From the NCBI RefSeq assembly GCF_019279795.1, contig NC_056734.1:5359869-5423868 (forward strand): a stretch of 64,000 nucleotides of DNA. The letters are read 5' to 3'. The notes below the pieces were generated by a model. The model was not told the origin of the DNA. It ran no database searches and worked only from the letters and a program-made list of their open reading frames with translations. The translations under genes and the position numbers were made by a program. Every line of letters starts with the position of its first letter. Positions within the stretch are counted from its first letter, which is position 1. This document shows, piece by piece, positions 33,956-45,440 of this stretch. This stretch comes from Protopterus annectens (Eukaryota > Chordata > Ceratodontiformes > Protopteridae).

Positions 33956-34259
33956 GACAATGAGTTGCCAATTTGTATAAAGACAGTATTAGGCAATAAT
34001 CAGTATAAATTTGGATTGAAAAACTACTAGTAAATAATACAACCCAAGCAACTGTCAAAGAGCAAGAATAAGTAACCCTGAAAAATGGTATGCACAAATT
34101 TGAGCCGCAAAAAGAGGAAAAGGAATTGCCTAGTAAAAATAAAACCAAAAGCCACCTGGCTAGTGTCTTTCTTATAAACAATCATATAACCACTACTAAT
34201 GCGGCATCCGGAATACAGAAAGTGTAGCACATTTGCAGGGAATGGCAATCAACTGCTGT

Positions 34260-35050
34260 GTAATTATTAACAAAATTGGACACCTGTTCCAATGAGATGA
34301 GTATAAAATGTAGAATCAACATCAGGAAGCATATATCCAGCTTCCAAATAATCCTATCCTTCACAAAGGTCAAGCAACACAATGCACGAATATTACTGTA
34401 TCCACCAAGCATATGGATGAGTGCTAAAAGGATCCCAATCTGCACATAATCAGCATAAGTATAAAATCAGTGTCATTAGAAAAATCATAATCTATCCCAT
34501 AACCTGAGCTGAATGCTTATACAGTAATGATATAGTACATTTACAGATGATTTAGTTCAACTATTAAGAAAAAGCTAAGAGAAGTTAAGAGAATTAAACA
34601 CCTGTTACAGTGAAATGAGTACAAAAATAGAAACAACATCGAGGAGCATATAACCAGCTTCCAAAAGGTCCCATCATTCCAAAAGGCCAATCAACACACT
34701 GCAGGAATATCACTATATTCACCGAGCATGGAAATAGGTGCTAAGAAGAGGTCTACCTGCACTTAGTCTGTATAAGTGCTAGAGCAATATGATAAAGAAT
34801 TCTTATTGATACTTCTAGTATAGAAGACAATTACTAAAAGACCAAAAAAGGCCCATTAAATGAAGTGTCAGTACTCAAAACTTGTCTCATGACCCAAACT
34901 CATACAAATGTAACTACTAGCATGCCCAATGTAAAATATATAATGAGCACTCAACCTGCATAAATGTCAGATCAGTATAATTGTTATATACAGGATTATC
35001 GTTAATAATCCTATCTTAGTTGTTAAAATAAGCTTGAACAAGGAAAACAG
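34260..35050 (-). repeat. Penelope upstream region with diverged 330-bp repeats
   Basis: Two diverged direct repeats are visible: 34280-34470 and 34605-34800 share CACCTGTT, AGCATAT..CCAGCTTCCAAA, AAAGG.CAA.CAACAC and similar words in the same order. A third partial unit seems to lie near 34940-35000 (AACCTGCATAAATGTCAG). No coding content. Confidence 0.55.
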
Positions 35051-35084
35051 GCCTGTAATATATCTAAACACATAACGTTTTAAT

Positions 35085-36109
35085 ATTAGTTCTGCCATAC
35101 AATGGTCCAAAAACCAATCCAGGGATACATTATTACAATATCAACCATGTCCAAAGCAGAATAATCATGACACTCTGAGGCTTGTGACTACATACGGAAG
35201 AAACACAGTGTACCTTTTGGACATTGTGGACAAGCATTGGAACATCCTTAAAACTCATTCAGAGTTGGAGGACCACCTGGGTGACAGGTGTTCATTCTCA
35301 TATAGAAAAGACCTTTCTCACTAAAAAAAAAAAAAAAAAACACATTTCGGGATGATATTTATCAAAAACAAACTCTCATGGGGGATAAACTGGTTGGATC
35401 ATACCCTTGTGGACACTGCACTTTTTGTAAGTATGTATTTAAAACTAAAACCTTCACTAGCAGGAATACTGGACAACTTTACAATATACACTGTTTTGGT
35501 AATTGCAGTATGGATTGGGTTGTCTATCTCGCCATGTGTACTTGCCAAGCCTTCTACGTAGGCCAGACATCCAGACAATTTAGGTTAGAATGTCTGAACA
35601 TATGGGTGACATCAGGAATGCCCGAGCTACCAATGCCTTATACAGACACACATTGAATCACCCTACTGCCAAATTTTCATTTACAATTATTGATAATATT
35701 ACAGGTAATAGATCATTCAAAACTGGATGGCATGATATACTTAATAGCAAGGAAAGAAAATGGATAGTGAAACTAGGTGGTCTTTTTTCTCCAGGACTTA
35801 ATGACAAATTGTAATATTTCCTCTATTTTATTTTTGTGCCTGATATATTTGTGGGTATAATAATTATCAATTTACATGTTTATTTTATCATATTATAACA
35901 ATTACTCAAGCATTGTATATTTATAACATTATTTTGTTTTCATTCCAAAACAGGAAATTATGTCAAATTTAAGATTGGAACAAGTATTTATTTGCAAGGT
36001 CTTTTCCTGCTGCCTGTGATTTTACTACTGATGAAGCTATGTGCTGAAACCAGTCTAGTTCCAATAAATTTCTATTCACTCGTCCTAGGTGCTGGCTTCT
36101 TTTTTTGTT
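35085..36109 (+). repeat. Inverted copy of the Penelope 3' kilobase (pseudo-LTR)
   Basis: The plus strand from about 35085 repeats, inverted, the minus-strand 3' part at 30582-31630: same GIY-YIG fragment (CGHCTFCKYVFKTKTF), same hammerhead motif and same tail (TCGTCCTAGGTGCTGGCTTC, then T-run and GTTGTA). The two copies differ at scattered bases, so they have been separate for some time. About 50 bp of extra sequence lie between its outer end and the right target duplication. Confidence 0.88.
36024..36059 (+). ncRNA. Hammerhead ribozyme motif, inverted copy
   Basis: ACTA (36024-36027), CTGATGA (36028-36034), stem II AGC-TATGT-GCT (36035-36045), GAAA (36046-36049), CCAG, TC, TAGT (36056-36059). 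Stem II closes exactly. Stem III differs from the partner copy (CCAG here, CCGG there). All core boxes match the hammerhead consensus. Confidence 0.78.
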
Positions 36110-36163
36110 GTATACATGCTTGTTTGTCTTGCACCTGTTGTACTGGCTAGCTCTGATCTGCCT

Positions 36164-36176
36164 ACAGGAAGAAGAT
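36164..36176. repeat. Target-site duplication of the Penelope-like element, right
   Basis: ACAGGAAGAAGAT, identical to 30569-30581. Confidence 0.85.
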
Positions 36177-37664
36177 GCCTTGTGCTTTCTCCTGTATTCT
36201 ATTCCCTCAGATTCCACTAAGTAGAATCTTGGCTCAGCATATATACATCTCACTTGACCAGTTCGATCAAAGCCTCACTGTTTGCATCCTTACCATCTCT
36301 CCTTTTAATGGATGAAGAAATCTGCTCATTTTATCTTAGCTGGACTTCTGAGAAGAACGCTTTTTAAAAAGCTGGGCTTTGATTGCTCTGTTGTTTTTAG
36401 CATTAGGCACTAAAACTAGAACTGATAGACAAGGTTGCTCTGGTTTGCTTAGAAGTCTGAGAGCAGAGGAGCCAGGTAGGCTGTCACGGGGTATATTTGT
36501 GAGATTTAGTAAATTATGGATATTTGCATTATCACACTTTGACCTCTCTGGTAATTGCTTTGCACTCTGTACTGCACATGTGCAGTACAATTTCACTGTG
36601 GGTATTCTAGACTACTAGTAACATGGATAAAATCCCACTCTTTTGCAAGTCTCTGAAACAATTGACTGCTAAACTGGGTACCATTGTCAAACGATCTTGT
36701 GGACTACTATGGACAAAGAAATGAGGTTTCATCTTAGTAATAACAGCAATGGATGTCAGGCTAGGTAGCAAATCAATCTCAATCCAGTTTGAATAAGAGT
36801 CGACCAAAAGTAATTAATGCTGATTGTTCCACTCTAATTTGTCAGTGGCTACTGTTGACCAAGGTAGTTCAGGAATCTGGCTTAGCTGAAGTGGCTCTTT
36901 TTGCAAATGTTGCTTAGTACTATTACATACTGAATGAGATGAAAGCACTTTATCAATGTCTTTTGACAGAGAAGGCAAAAGCACTAGCCCTCTCACCCTT
37001 TTAGTAGATTCAGACCCTGGGTAGCCATGATGCAAAATCTGAATATATTCCTGTTGTAAGGAAGTAGGAAAAATAACTTTGGGACCTTTGAAAATGATAT
37101 CTTCCATCAGCATCTCATCTCTATATGGAAAATAAGGTTGCACATCTGGTGGTACAAGGATTGCTTTGACAGCCATCCAACAATGATGAAGTGGTTGAGC
37201 CTTTTCAAAACTGGATGTCTTTGTATGATCTCAGCTCATCAAGTCTCATGGGAGAAAAATTACACACTTCCATGACATTAAGTTGAAACTCTACATCAAG
37301 CTGTTCTGTGGTATTTCTGGGTGATCTGGATAATGAATCAGCCAGATAAAGAGGTTTGCCTTTTCTATAGACCATTTTGAAATTGTACTTTTGTAATCCA
37401 AGCATTCTTTGTAGTCTTGCTGGAAAGGTATGCATAGGCTCCTTTAAAATAGTGACTAGTATCAGTTTAAATTTGGATAGCTTGGACATAAACATAATCG
37501 TGCAACTTCGAACAGGCAAACACAATTGCCAAAAGTTCCTTCTCAATTTGAGCATACTGCATCTCAGTTTGGGTAAGAGCTCTATAGGCAACAGGTCTGA
37601 TCTCTTGAAGAATAACTGCACCAAGACAGAACTTTGAAACATCACAGGAAAGAATTACCTTCTG
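36177..37664 (-). pseudogene. Gypsy pol remnants: RNase H and integrase (fossil)
   Basis: On the minus strand: KMVYRKGKPLYLADSLSR (RNase H end) near 37.35 kb, an integrase zinc-finger region with LHHGYPGSESTKRV near 37.0 kb, VDSYSNWIEIDLLPS (integrase core) near 36.8 kb, and an integrase tail phrase PRFYLVESEGIEYRR near 36.2 kb. This is the Ty3/Gypsy order. Broken. The rest of the element is separated by the nested LINE and Penelope insertions. Confidence 0.82.
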
Positions 37665-40035
37665 AGTTTTTGTTTAAAGAGGGGCAAGGAAGGAAGTAAT
37701 GTAAGTTCATCAGGTAGTAGGTTCCAGTTTTTGCCAGAAGTGTTAGAGAACAGCGAGTCCCCTACCAAGTTGTTGGACTTACTTATGCTAACTAGTAGTT
37801 TATTAGATCATAACAAATTAATTTTTTATAGGGGATTATGAGGTTTGAAAGTATAGGGGGGGTGTTTGGTTGATTTAGGATCTTGTGGGTTATGGTAAGT
37901 TGTGAAAGTTGTAGCAGGTTTTGCAGTTAAGCCAGCCTAGCTGCTTTAGATTCTGACAGTGATGGCTTCGGAAGGTATTACCAGTGGCAAATCTGGCAAT
38001 GTGATTATAGGAGTTGGCCAATTTGAGATTATTTTTTGACAGGTTAGTAAATATGGGGGAGGCATAGAGAAGTGTAGAGATAAGATGGGAGTGGGCAATG
38101 GTAGATCTAGCTGCTGGTGTAAGGAAGGGTTTAATTCTGTATAGGGACCCCATTTTACTGTTCAGTGTTTTTTAAAGTGTTATTAATATGGGTGTCAAAG
38201 TTGTGGTCAATTGTAATACCTAGGAGTTCGGTGGTAGAGTCAGGGGATATGAGGGTGCCATTGTTAGATATAATGGAGAAATCAATGAGGGAGGACTTGC
38301 GAGTAGGTGTAAAGAGGAGGAACTTTGTTTTTTTGGGATTCAGGAGGAGGCAACATTTTAAGAACCAGGTCTCCACTGTGTTAAACACTTTCTGAGTTAG
38401 GGATTGCAGTTCTGATGCAGAGTTAGCTGAACATATGAGCGTTGAATTATCTGTGTACTGTATGCAGGTGGCTTGAGGAATAGCTAGGTATAGATCATTG
38501 ATAAATATTGAGAATAGGAGCAGTCCTAGAATGGAACCTTGAGGGACCCCCCAGGATTACAGGTAGGTGGGAAGAAAGACTACTGTCCCAGAGCACAGCC
38601 TGCTGCCTATTACTAATGTAGGAAACTAAACCATTGTACAGTCTGATTGCTAAGTGAAAGTGATTTGAGAATATTTATAAGAAGAGTATGGTTTACCATA
38701 TCAAAAGCTTTTGAAAGATCAATAAAGAGTGCTAAAGAGAGAGCACTGCCATTACTGTTTCTGTTAATGTCAGTAGTAATACTGTCAAATGGCCATGTTG
38801 GCTGTTAGCTAGTATGTTATACTGAATTAAATGGTCAAGTAGCTGGTGATGAATGCATTTTTCCATTACTTTTGCTAAGGGTGACAGTAGGGCAATAGGC
38901 CGAGTATTTTGTCAGCTGAAGGAGTACATGGTTTTTGGATGAGCTTAAAGATGAAGTTAGTAGAGATGGGTTGCAGGTGGAAAGTAGGAAGGGGATTAGG
39001 AGAAGAGGTAAGAAGGCTAGAGTTATCAGGGGATAGCTGGCAGGCTAGAGATTGAATGTCTTCTGTAAAAAAGATGTTAAAGGTATTAGCAGTTTGGTTG
39101 GGAGCATTATGATTAGCATCAAATGGGGTTGGTATACTGGAGTGACCTGGGTGTAGGAGTTTATTGATACTCGCCCAGAACCTTTGTGGATTATTTTGGT
39201 TTGTTTGCTGTAGTTTGCTATAAAAGTTCTTGTCTGAGAGAATAGCCTTTTTTGTTACATTTCTCAACTGTCTAAAAGTTTGCTAATCGGTAATACTTTT
39301 GGTAGCTCGCCACCTAGACCAAGATTTGTTTCTGACTAGGATTTTCTGTCTGGTTTTTTTTTGTAAGCCAAGGGGCTGGTTTTGACTTGATTCTAATAGA
39401 GCATTTAGGAGCATGCTGGTTAAGGATAGTTAAGAATTTTTCATTGAAGTATTTGACTGCCTCTTCAAGTGAGTGTGTTTTTAAAGGAGTCCAGTCACAA
39501 GAGCTCAACTCACATTCAAATAGCACTGGTTTAAAGTGTTTATTGGACCTTGAAGTTCTACATGTGGGAGGATGGGAAATATCACTTTTTTGTCTGATAA
39601 TGTAGGTCAAAGAGTGGTCACTTATGTCATCTGGTAAGATTCCTACCGTACATGTTTGGAAATGGTTATTAATAAGAATCCAATCTAAGGTACTCTTTAT
39701 TGTTTGGTCTGTTAATTCTGGTAGAGGAGTTGATGATTTGAGTGAAGCCGTGGAGGTCAATGAGAGAAGTAGGATGTTCGGTGTTGACACTTCCAATCAA
39801 TATTAAAGTCCCCTAGGATTATAGTTTCTTGTGGGAAAGTTAATGAAATCCAGCTGAGGATATTCTCAAGTGTACTAGAATTATTGCCAGGAGGCAGATA
39901 GATACAGATGATGTAGAAGGATTTACTTGAGTTAAGTTGAATTTTGGAAATAAGGACTTCTGCATTATTATCCTGGGGTAGATTATAAGATGAAGTGGTA
40001 ACATGTAGGCTGTCTTTAAATAGATGAACTTTGAC
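37665..40035 (-). mobile_element. L2/Rex1-like LINE, 5'-truncated, inserted in the Gypsy element
   Basis: On the minus strand: endonuclease end ICIYLPPGNNSSTLENIL and TIILGDFNIDW (about 39.8-39.95 kb), DISDHSLTYIIRQ and the linker (39.6 kb), RFWASINKLLHPG (39.17 kb), the LSKAFDMVNHTLLINIL palm block (about 38.7 kb), LLNPKKTKFLLFTP (38.33 kb) and a C-terminal part to about 37.67 kb (NLLPDELTLLPSLPLFKQKL). The family is the same as the fragment at 5.8-6.5 kb. The copy lacks most of the endonuclease N-terminus and has frame changes and stops. Boundaries are approximate. Confidence 0.8.
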
Positions 40036-40628
40036 TGCACTTTGCACTGTAACTGTACTTTGCACACAGCAAACTCCAAAATAAGTGTACTGTAATAAAG
40101 CACACACTCTCCAAACACTTTGCACACTCTGAGATACGTCAAACTCTAATTATGCTTTGAATAGCTTTGGTCAATGCAAAATAGTAGCTTATGCCCAAAA
40201 CATGGTTGTTTAAACGCATGCAATCAACTTGCTTTTTTAAGCTCATTTCCCCTTTTATTGTACTCGCTATGCCCATTTACCCTCATATCATGCTCATTAT
40301 ACTTTTCTTGTGCTCATTTTACTTTAAACCTGCCCTTTATGAAAATCAAAAGTAATTCTGAGCCCCTTATGAACACTTCTGCTAGTTTTATCAAATATTG
40401 TGGTTTCAAACATTTCATTTAATTAATAATGTGTTTTGTACCTTACGAATGCGGTTTCAGTTTCTTTGCAAAATAAATCATTTCTGCAAGTTTTGGTTAC
40501 CTGAAGTTAGTTTCTGGCCCTTTTTGATCATTTGAGCTCTGTATCACTCAACCTGCTCAATCTGCCATCACCTTCAACTCTGCACCTCATGGCTTGAAGT
40601 TGCACTTTTAATCCTGCTTCTGACACCA
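40036..40628 (-). mobile_element. Gypsy 5' leader region (fossil)
   Basis: Lies between the LINE insertion and the right LTR. Contains repeated CTTTGCAC words near 40030-40130 and, on the minus strand next to the LTR, the TGGTGTCAGAAGCAGG primer-binding-site-like word (about 40613-40628). No Gag motif recognised. Confidence 0.55.
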
Positions 40629-40890
40629 TATTGTTCGTTCGGTTAGGATAAAAAATATGAACAGTTGTGGGTTCGGTTCAAGCAGCTTTATTACATACAA
40701 ACATCAGGAATGAGGCTTTATAACGTAACTTAAATAAACTTATATACATACCCGACTACCACACTCGTACATGTTAACACTCAGGCTGTTCTCTCAAAAT
40801 GGCACTGCTGCCTGCATGTGCTCACTATTTATATGCATGTCCCTACATCTCAAAATAATTCTTAAAGATACAACACATTTTCTGTTCTAG
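40629..40890 (-). repeat. Gypsy LTR, 5' copy
   Basis: A 262-bp direct repeat of the left LTR, diverged at scattered bases and small indels. Confidence 0.85.
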
Positions 40891-41790
40891 AAGGGGCTTG
40901 CCCACCTTGAAAAAGGTGATGCACCCCCCCCCCATTTTGTGCTTTAAGTGGATCAGCAGTCAATAGAACAATCGGTTTTTGGATTGCAATGAAAGACTGA
41001 GCTATGATCCCATATAGACCCTTCCAAGTAATGGGATACACAAATAAGGCAGATAATATTGCTGCCTTATTTACAAGAAATACCTATTTAATTTGTACCC
41101 ACCTGACATATATCACTGCAGTTTTTCAATGACCATATAAGTGTGTATTGTGACAAGCACCCCTTTTTATGGGACCACATAATTTTATATAAAAAAGCGA
41201 TGTATGGAGGAAGAATGGCATCCTTAAGGCACGTCAAACTGCTGTTTGTGAGATTCAGTTTGAAGATTTTTTTCTGTCCTTGTAGACACAGAAAATACAA
41301 ATAAACTTGAGGGAAAGTAATGCTGCAAGTCTCAAAAGGACTGGGAAAATGAGCACAAATTTAGTAGTCAAGATGAGAGGAGAAGTAACTCATACAAAGC
41401 AGAGTCTGATTTCCTCAACTCTGAATCTCTTTTGAGAACACAAACCTTAGCTATAGAGACATGCTGCGATACTCACTTTAGTTAAATTGTGTCAGTCAAA
41501 GTAAATGAACCAAACTAAATATTCTGAAGAATCACTTTTGCTTCCTTAGCTTACCTGGTTAAAAAGGGACTAAAAAAGCTGTCAAAGTACTACTTTATGT
41601 GGTAACACTTTATTCTTGGACTTTGCGTTTAAAAAGGGTAAAGAAGCATAGTGTTTCTAAGTCATTAGTAAATAGTGTTAAATAGTAATAGCAAATACAT
41701 AATCAAACATACAGTTACTGAAAGAAAAAAAAAATCTAGACATTCATTTAGCAGGTTCAATATATTTTACTCAAAAATAAGTTCAAAGTA
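40891..41790. other. Unannotated non-coding stretch
   Basis: No gene or element seen. It lies downstream of the probable SPTSSB poly(A) site. Confidence 0.45.
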
Positions 41791-41799
41791 ATATAAGAA

Positions 41800-42875
41800 A
41801 TTGAATTTTATTCTTTATAAACATTTATTACAGTTGTAAAGAAAGGAAAACAGCAAGTAAATCAGATGGCCGTGTCCGTTTGCATAGCATTTTAGTAGAC
41901 ATGCACTACAATTTCCAGGAGGCCACAAAAAGGTGGCAATTTTAATGCATGCACAGTGGTGCAACAAAACAGAGGACAAAACCTCTGATTCTGAAATCCT
42001 ATGCAGAAGAATGATTAGGGACATATTACAGAATGCTGCTCTAGAAAAACAAATCTATGTGATGCATTACATCAGTGGCACAGTCAGGTGATCTGCTGAG
42101 AAAAGAAAGGCTACCCATTTCCTTGTCATTTTACAAAGCAGACTAAGCCAGTTGAATACAAAACCTGTCATGAAAAAGAAGAGGGTTCAAACCAGAAAAA
42201 AAAAAAACTGTAAACTTCCAGTAACCAGTAACATGACAACAAAAGTCTGAAGCACATCAAAGTAGCACTTCCTTTTTGGATGAGCATTTATGTCAAAAAG
42301 TTTTCTGCTGTACATTTAAAATGCACATGACAAACTAATACTCAAAATCTGCTATAAGGTGTCCATGCAAGATAGCAGTTAAAATTTTAACAATATATGA
42401 AAAAAACTTACTAGAAAAATTTGAGCCATTTTCCAACAAAAAACACTCCTCTAATTCTCTCCACGTCAAAGTAGAACAGGTGGAAGCAGTGTGCAAATGT
42501 GCTCTGCAAAAGGCAACATTTTATGTTTTGCTTTCTCCAAATTTTATTTTAACAGGATTCAGTTTAAACACAGATATTAATACTTGTACCGGAAGACATC
42601 TTCCCACCTCTCCACACTAGTGCAACAATTTCCCAAGCCAGAAAAGCCAACAGAACATACAAGTAAATGATGAGCAAATATATACACATATATAACATGG
42701 CTATTTTAAATACATTTAAATATGTTAATACCAAAAATCACAGTTAAAAAGATATGCATATTGCTTGTAGCATTAAAAAAAGAACAGCTAAAGTTGTTGG
42801 AGTGGTTGGCTGGAAGGGCTTCAGAATGCATATTAAGTCTTAAATGTAATAAGCACATTATTCAAGTTCCACTAG
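41800..42875 (-). other. SPTSSB: Probable SPTSSB 3' UTR
   Basis: From the stop codon the minus strand runs about 1 kb without repeats to two AATAAA signals (plus-strand TTTATT at 41824-41829 and 41807-41812). The extent is inferred; a longer or shorter UTR is possible. Confidence 0.45.
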
Positions 42876-43118
42876 TCAGCTCAGAATTGCAACAGTACTT
42901 TCTGGTTGCTCACCAAATATACCAGAGAAAAATTCCAGAGCTAAGCGGATGTGAACGGGGATGAAGACATAAGCCGTGTACACAACCATTGCGATGACAG
43001 TGAACATTACAGCATTGAAGACTGCTTGTTCCCAGGGTTCTAAGACATAGCAACATGTGATCAGAAGGTACTGGTAATAAAACCAGCAGAGACACTCCTT
43101 CAATGATTTCCTGTCCAT
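42876..43118 (-). CDS. SPTSSB: Serine palmitoyltransferase small subunit B
   Basis: An intact 80-codon frame. The product is a small ER membrane protein that binds the SPTLC1/SPTLC2-3 core, raises its activity and sets acyl-CoA choice in the first step of sphingolipid synthesis. The body is clearly [25 protein letters not shown] (residues 12-30), then the central membrane helix (about 33-55) ending [20 protein letters not shown], which agrees almost word for word with the vertebrate SPTSSB I know. Residue 25 is Val, as in human SPTSSB, whereas SPTSSA has Met at the matching place; this residue is known to favour longer acyl-CoAs. The tail ([15 protein letters not shown]) is longer than the 76-residue human form. 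The start is the Met with A at -3 and G at +4. The coding part is one exon, as in other vertebrates. A likely splice acceptor lies at 43146-43147. Base composition and intactness set it apart from all neighbours. Confidence 0.95.
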   Translation of the reverse strand: MDRKSLKECLCWFYYQYLLITCCYVLEPWEQAVFNAVMFTVIAMVVYTAYVFIPVHIRLALEFFSGIFGEQPESTVAILS

Positions 43119-43145
43119 CTTCGGTCTTCCACAATCAAAATCAGC
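43119..43145 (-). other. SPTSSB: SPTSSB 5' UTR part of the coding exon
   Basis: The minus strand reads TTGATTTTGTCTTTAG followed by GCTGATTTTGATTG, a good acceptor 27 bases before the ATG. The upstream non-coding exon is not identified and may lie further right, beyond or inside the window. Confidence 0.5.
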
Positions 43146-43149
43146 CTAA

Positions 43150-45440
43150 AGACAAAATCAAGCATTTTTAAAGCTTAATTCTTCTGTCGAGCTTATGCTT
43201 TGAAATAAGCTTAAAAAACTTTAAGCTTCTATTTTATCTGGAAGTAGAAGACTTCAAACAAATGTATTTCACATTACTGTATTTTTCATATTAAAGTTTG
43301 TGAAGTAAACTTGTATTTAAAACATTATTACGGACAGCTTGCAAATATGTGAATTATTATTCATAAAAAAGTCTTGATTCATACTTGTGTGCAGGTCTTG
43401 TTGTGGATTATATTAGTTTATTCACCATTAATCCACTAAATACATTGATTGTTACAATTCTGTGCCCACATCAGTGATATTCCAAATTTGCATGGTGTTA
43501 CTATAATTACCTATAGCACTTTCAGTAAAAGTTTCTATTTTGGGAGTGTTGTTATTGTTAGTGTAATATTCACCATACCATACAATGGTGTGTTACTACT
43601 ACAGATCTCCACCAACAGCACAATTAGCATAAGGAAAAATAGACAGACCTCCACTGATAAAAGAGGGGTACTCATCATCAACTGATCTGTGAAGGTGCCT
43701 TCTGATAACTCTAGGTAGGCACAGTTTACAATATTTCATACTTTCTGCATTCAAGGACACATGCACCAGTGGCCAGCATGTTAACATGTTTATTAATGTA
43801 CATTAAATACATTAACCTTGAGAAATGTGCAAATACTCAATGAGGAAAAAAAACTGCAATCCTGCCACTGTGTGCTTCACAAAATGATGCAGGTGTATAC
43901 ACACAGAAAAGAAAAAGTAGCATGTTTTCCTTTTATGAGAGGCCGTACATTAGCAATACAATATAAATGCAGAGATTCAAACTCAGAATGGGTTTGCACA
44001 ATAATATTAATATATTAAAGATTCTGAAAAAATACACAATACACTAATTTTAAATGGAGAAGAGACAGTAGATAGCTTCAACCTATTTGGATCAACAAAT
44101 AGTAATACTATGCCAAGAAGTCAAGAAATCCAATTACAAAATGGGGCATCCTTCATACAAAGTCAACTTGTCCAAGCTATGGTACTGTTAACATTGCAGA
44201 TACATGAAAGTTCAACAGTGAAGAAGTGCCACAAAGAAAACTGATATCTTTGAATCATGATGTTGGAGAAGAACACTGCTTATACCAAGGGCTACCAGAA
44301 AAACAAATCAATAAGCACTGGGGGAGATACAGCCTAAACATTTCTTGGAAGCTCAGGATTATAAAAGTATCATACAAAAAGAAATATCATTACAAAAAAA
44401 ATGCTTGACCAGGCTTAATGTTAAAGTAAGAAAGAAATTCCCACAATGGATTGATACAATAACAGGGATGTAGTGCCCCTTTAGCAGTAATAAGGCATCT
44501 GCCTGAAGACAGAAAATGGGTCAGGACAACTACCCAGAGTCATCACACATGCCATGGAGACTGTGAGGATGTAACTGATGTAGCTGTAAGATTTATATGG
44601 TGCAATTAGACAGGTGCAGTTTACAGCTTTAATGTATATATGGTTAAGTTTTCCAGGTGATGAGCCATGTTCAAATGAATATATCAGGTTGCCCGACAAC
44701 TATATTCACCCCCCCTTCCAGCACACACATGAAAAGCAGCATAGTTACCAAAGTAGAAACCCAAACCTGAATCAGCTTCCAGCAACTAAAAATGACAAAA
44801 AAGTTGTGATACATACTCAACTGTAACTAAAGAGAAACAATATGACCAGTCAAAGAGAAAGAAATCCTTCCCACTATAACAAATAGCTAGTCCCACACAC
44901 AAAAATACACGTTTAAAATTAGAACAGATCTAAAAATATGTAAAACACTTGCACATAAAATAAAACTGTCCACCTAAACAGCAGCTTAAAATGAAAAAAA
45001 GGTGCATTCATTTTCTGACCTCCTGCTTCATCTAATTCAGGGTCATAAGTCAACTAATTCTTAATGAGACACCAGCACATGTGGTGTACACTCACCTATA
45101 GGCAATTTTGAAGAATCACCAAATCAGCCATGGCACATCTTTAGAATGTGCAAGGAAACTGAAACACGCAGTGGAAACCATTCCTATGGAACAAAAGATA
45201 ACAGTCTTGTCATCATTTATGCCCTGCCAGTGCCTGCATTTAGACCATATCTCCTTTCTGAGGTCAAGGCTAGTAAAGTCAAGCATGTATTTCACAGACT
45301 ATCCAGTCAATCATCCAGTTCCCATTTAAATGAAGACAATATATCATTACTGCTTAATTTGCAGGGGGAGTCATTTCCAGAGGTGGGGAAGGCACTGTGT
45401 GATGAACCTCTCTCTTCACAGTGTTTTATTTATTTGCTGG
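43150..45440. other. Probable SPTSSB intron or 5' flank, unannotated
   Basis: AT-rich, no other gene, RNA or named element recognised. Confidence 0.4.

Larger units (their letters stand above)
30582..36163 (-). mobile_element. Penelope-like element (Neptune-like) with an inverted terminal copy
   Basis: Parts on the minus strand: upstream region with internal repeats (about 34.2-35.05 kb), N-terminal ORF part (33.96-33.2 kb), RT (33.07-31.59 kb), GIY-YIG endonuclease (31.34-30.88 kb) and a 3' end with a hammerhead motif (30.63 kb) and AATAAA-containing tail. Upstream of the element's own 5' side lies an inverted copy of its last 1 kb (about 35085-36109, plus strand), the pseudo-LTR arrangement known for Penelope elements. 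A 13-bp duplication flanks the whole, so it went in as one event into the Gypsy element. Coding parts are broken. Confidence 0.88.
29887..40890 (-). mobile_element. Ty3/Gypsy LTR retrotransposon fossil (whole extent, with two nested insertions)
   Basis: The two LTRs (29887-30131 and 40629-40890) are direct repeats. On the minus strand the left neighbour of the right LTR begins TGGTGTCAGAAGCAGG, a primer-binding-site-like word, and next to the left LTR lies a purine tract (AAAGAGGGAGGA). Pol remnants lie at 36.2-37.67 kb. The element is broken in many places and is also split by a Penelope-like element (30582-36163) and an L2/Rex1-like LINE (about 37665-40035). The LTRs have diverged noticeably from each other, so the insertion is old. 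Confidence 0.85.
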
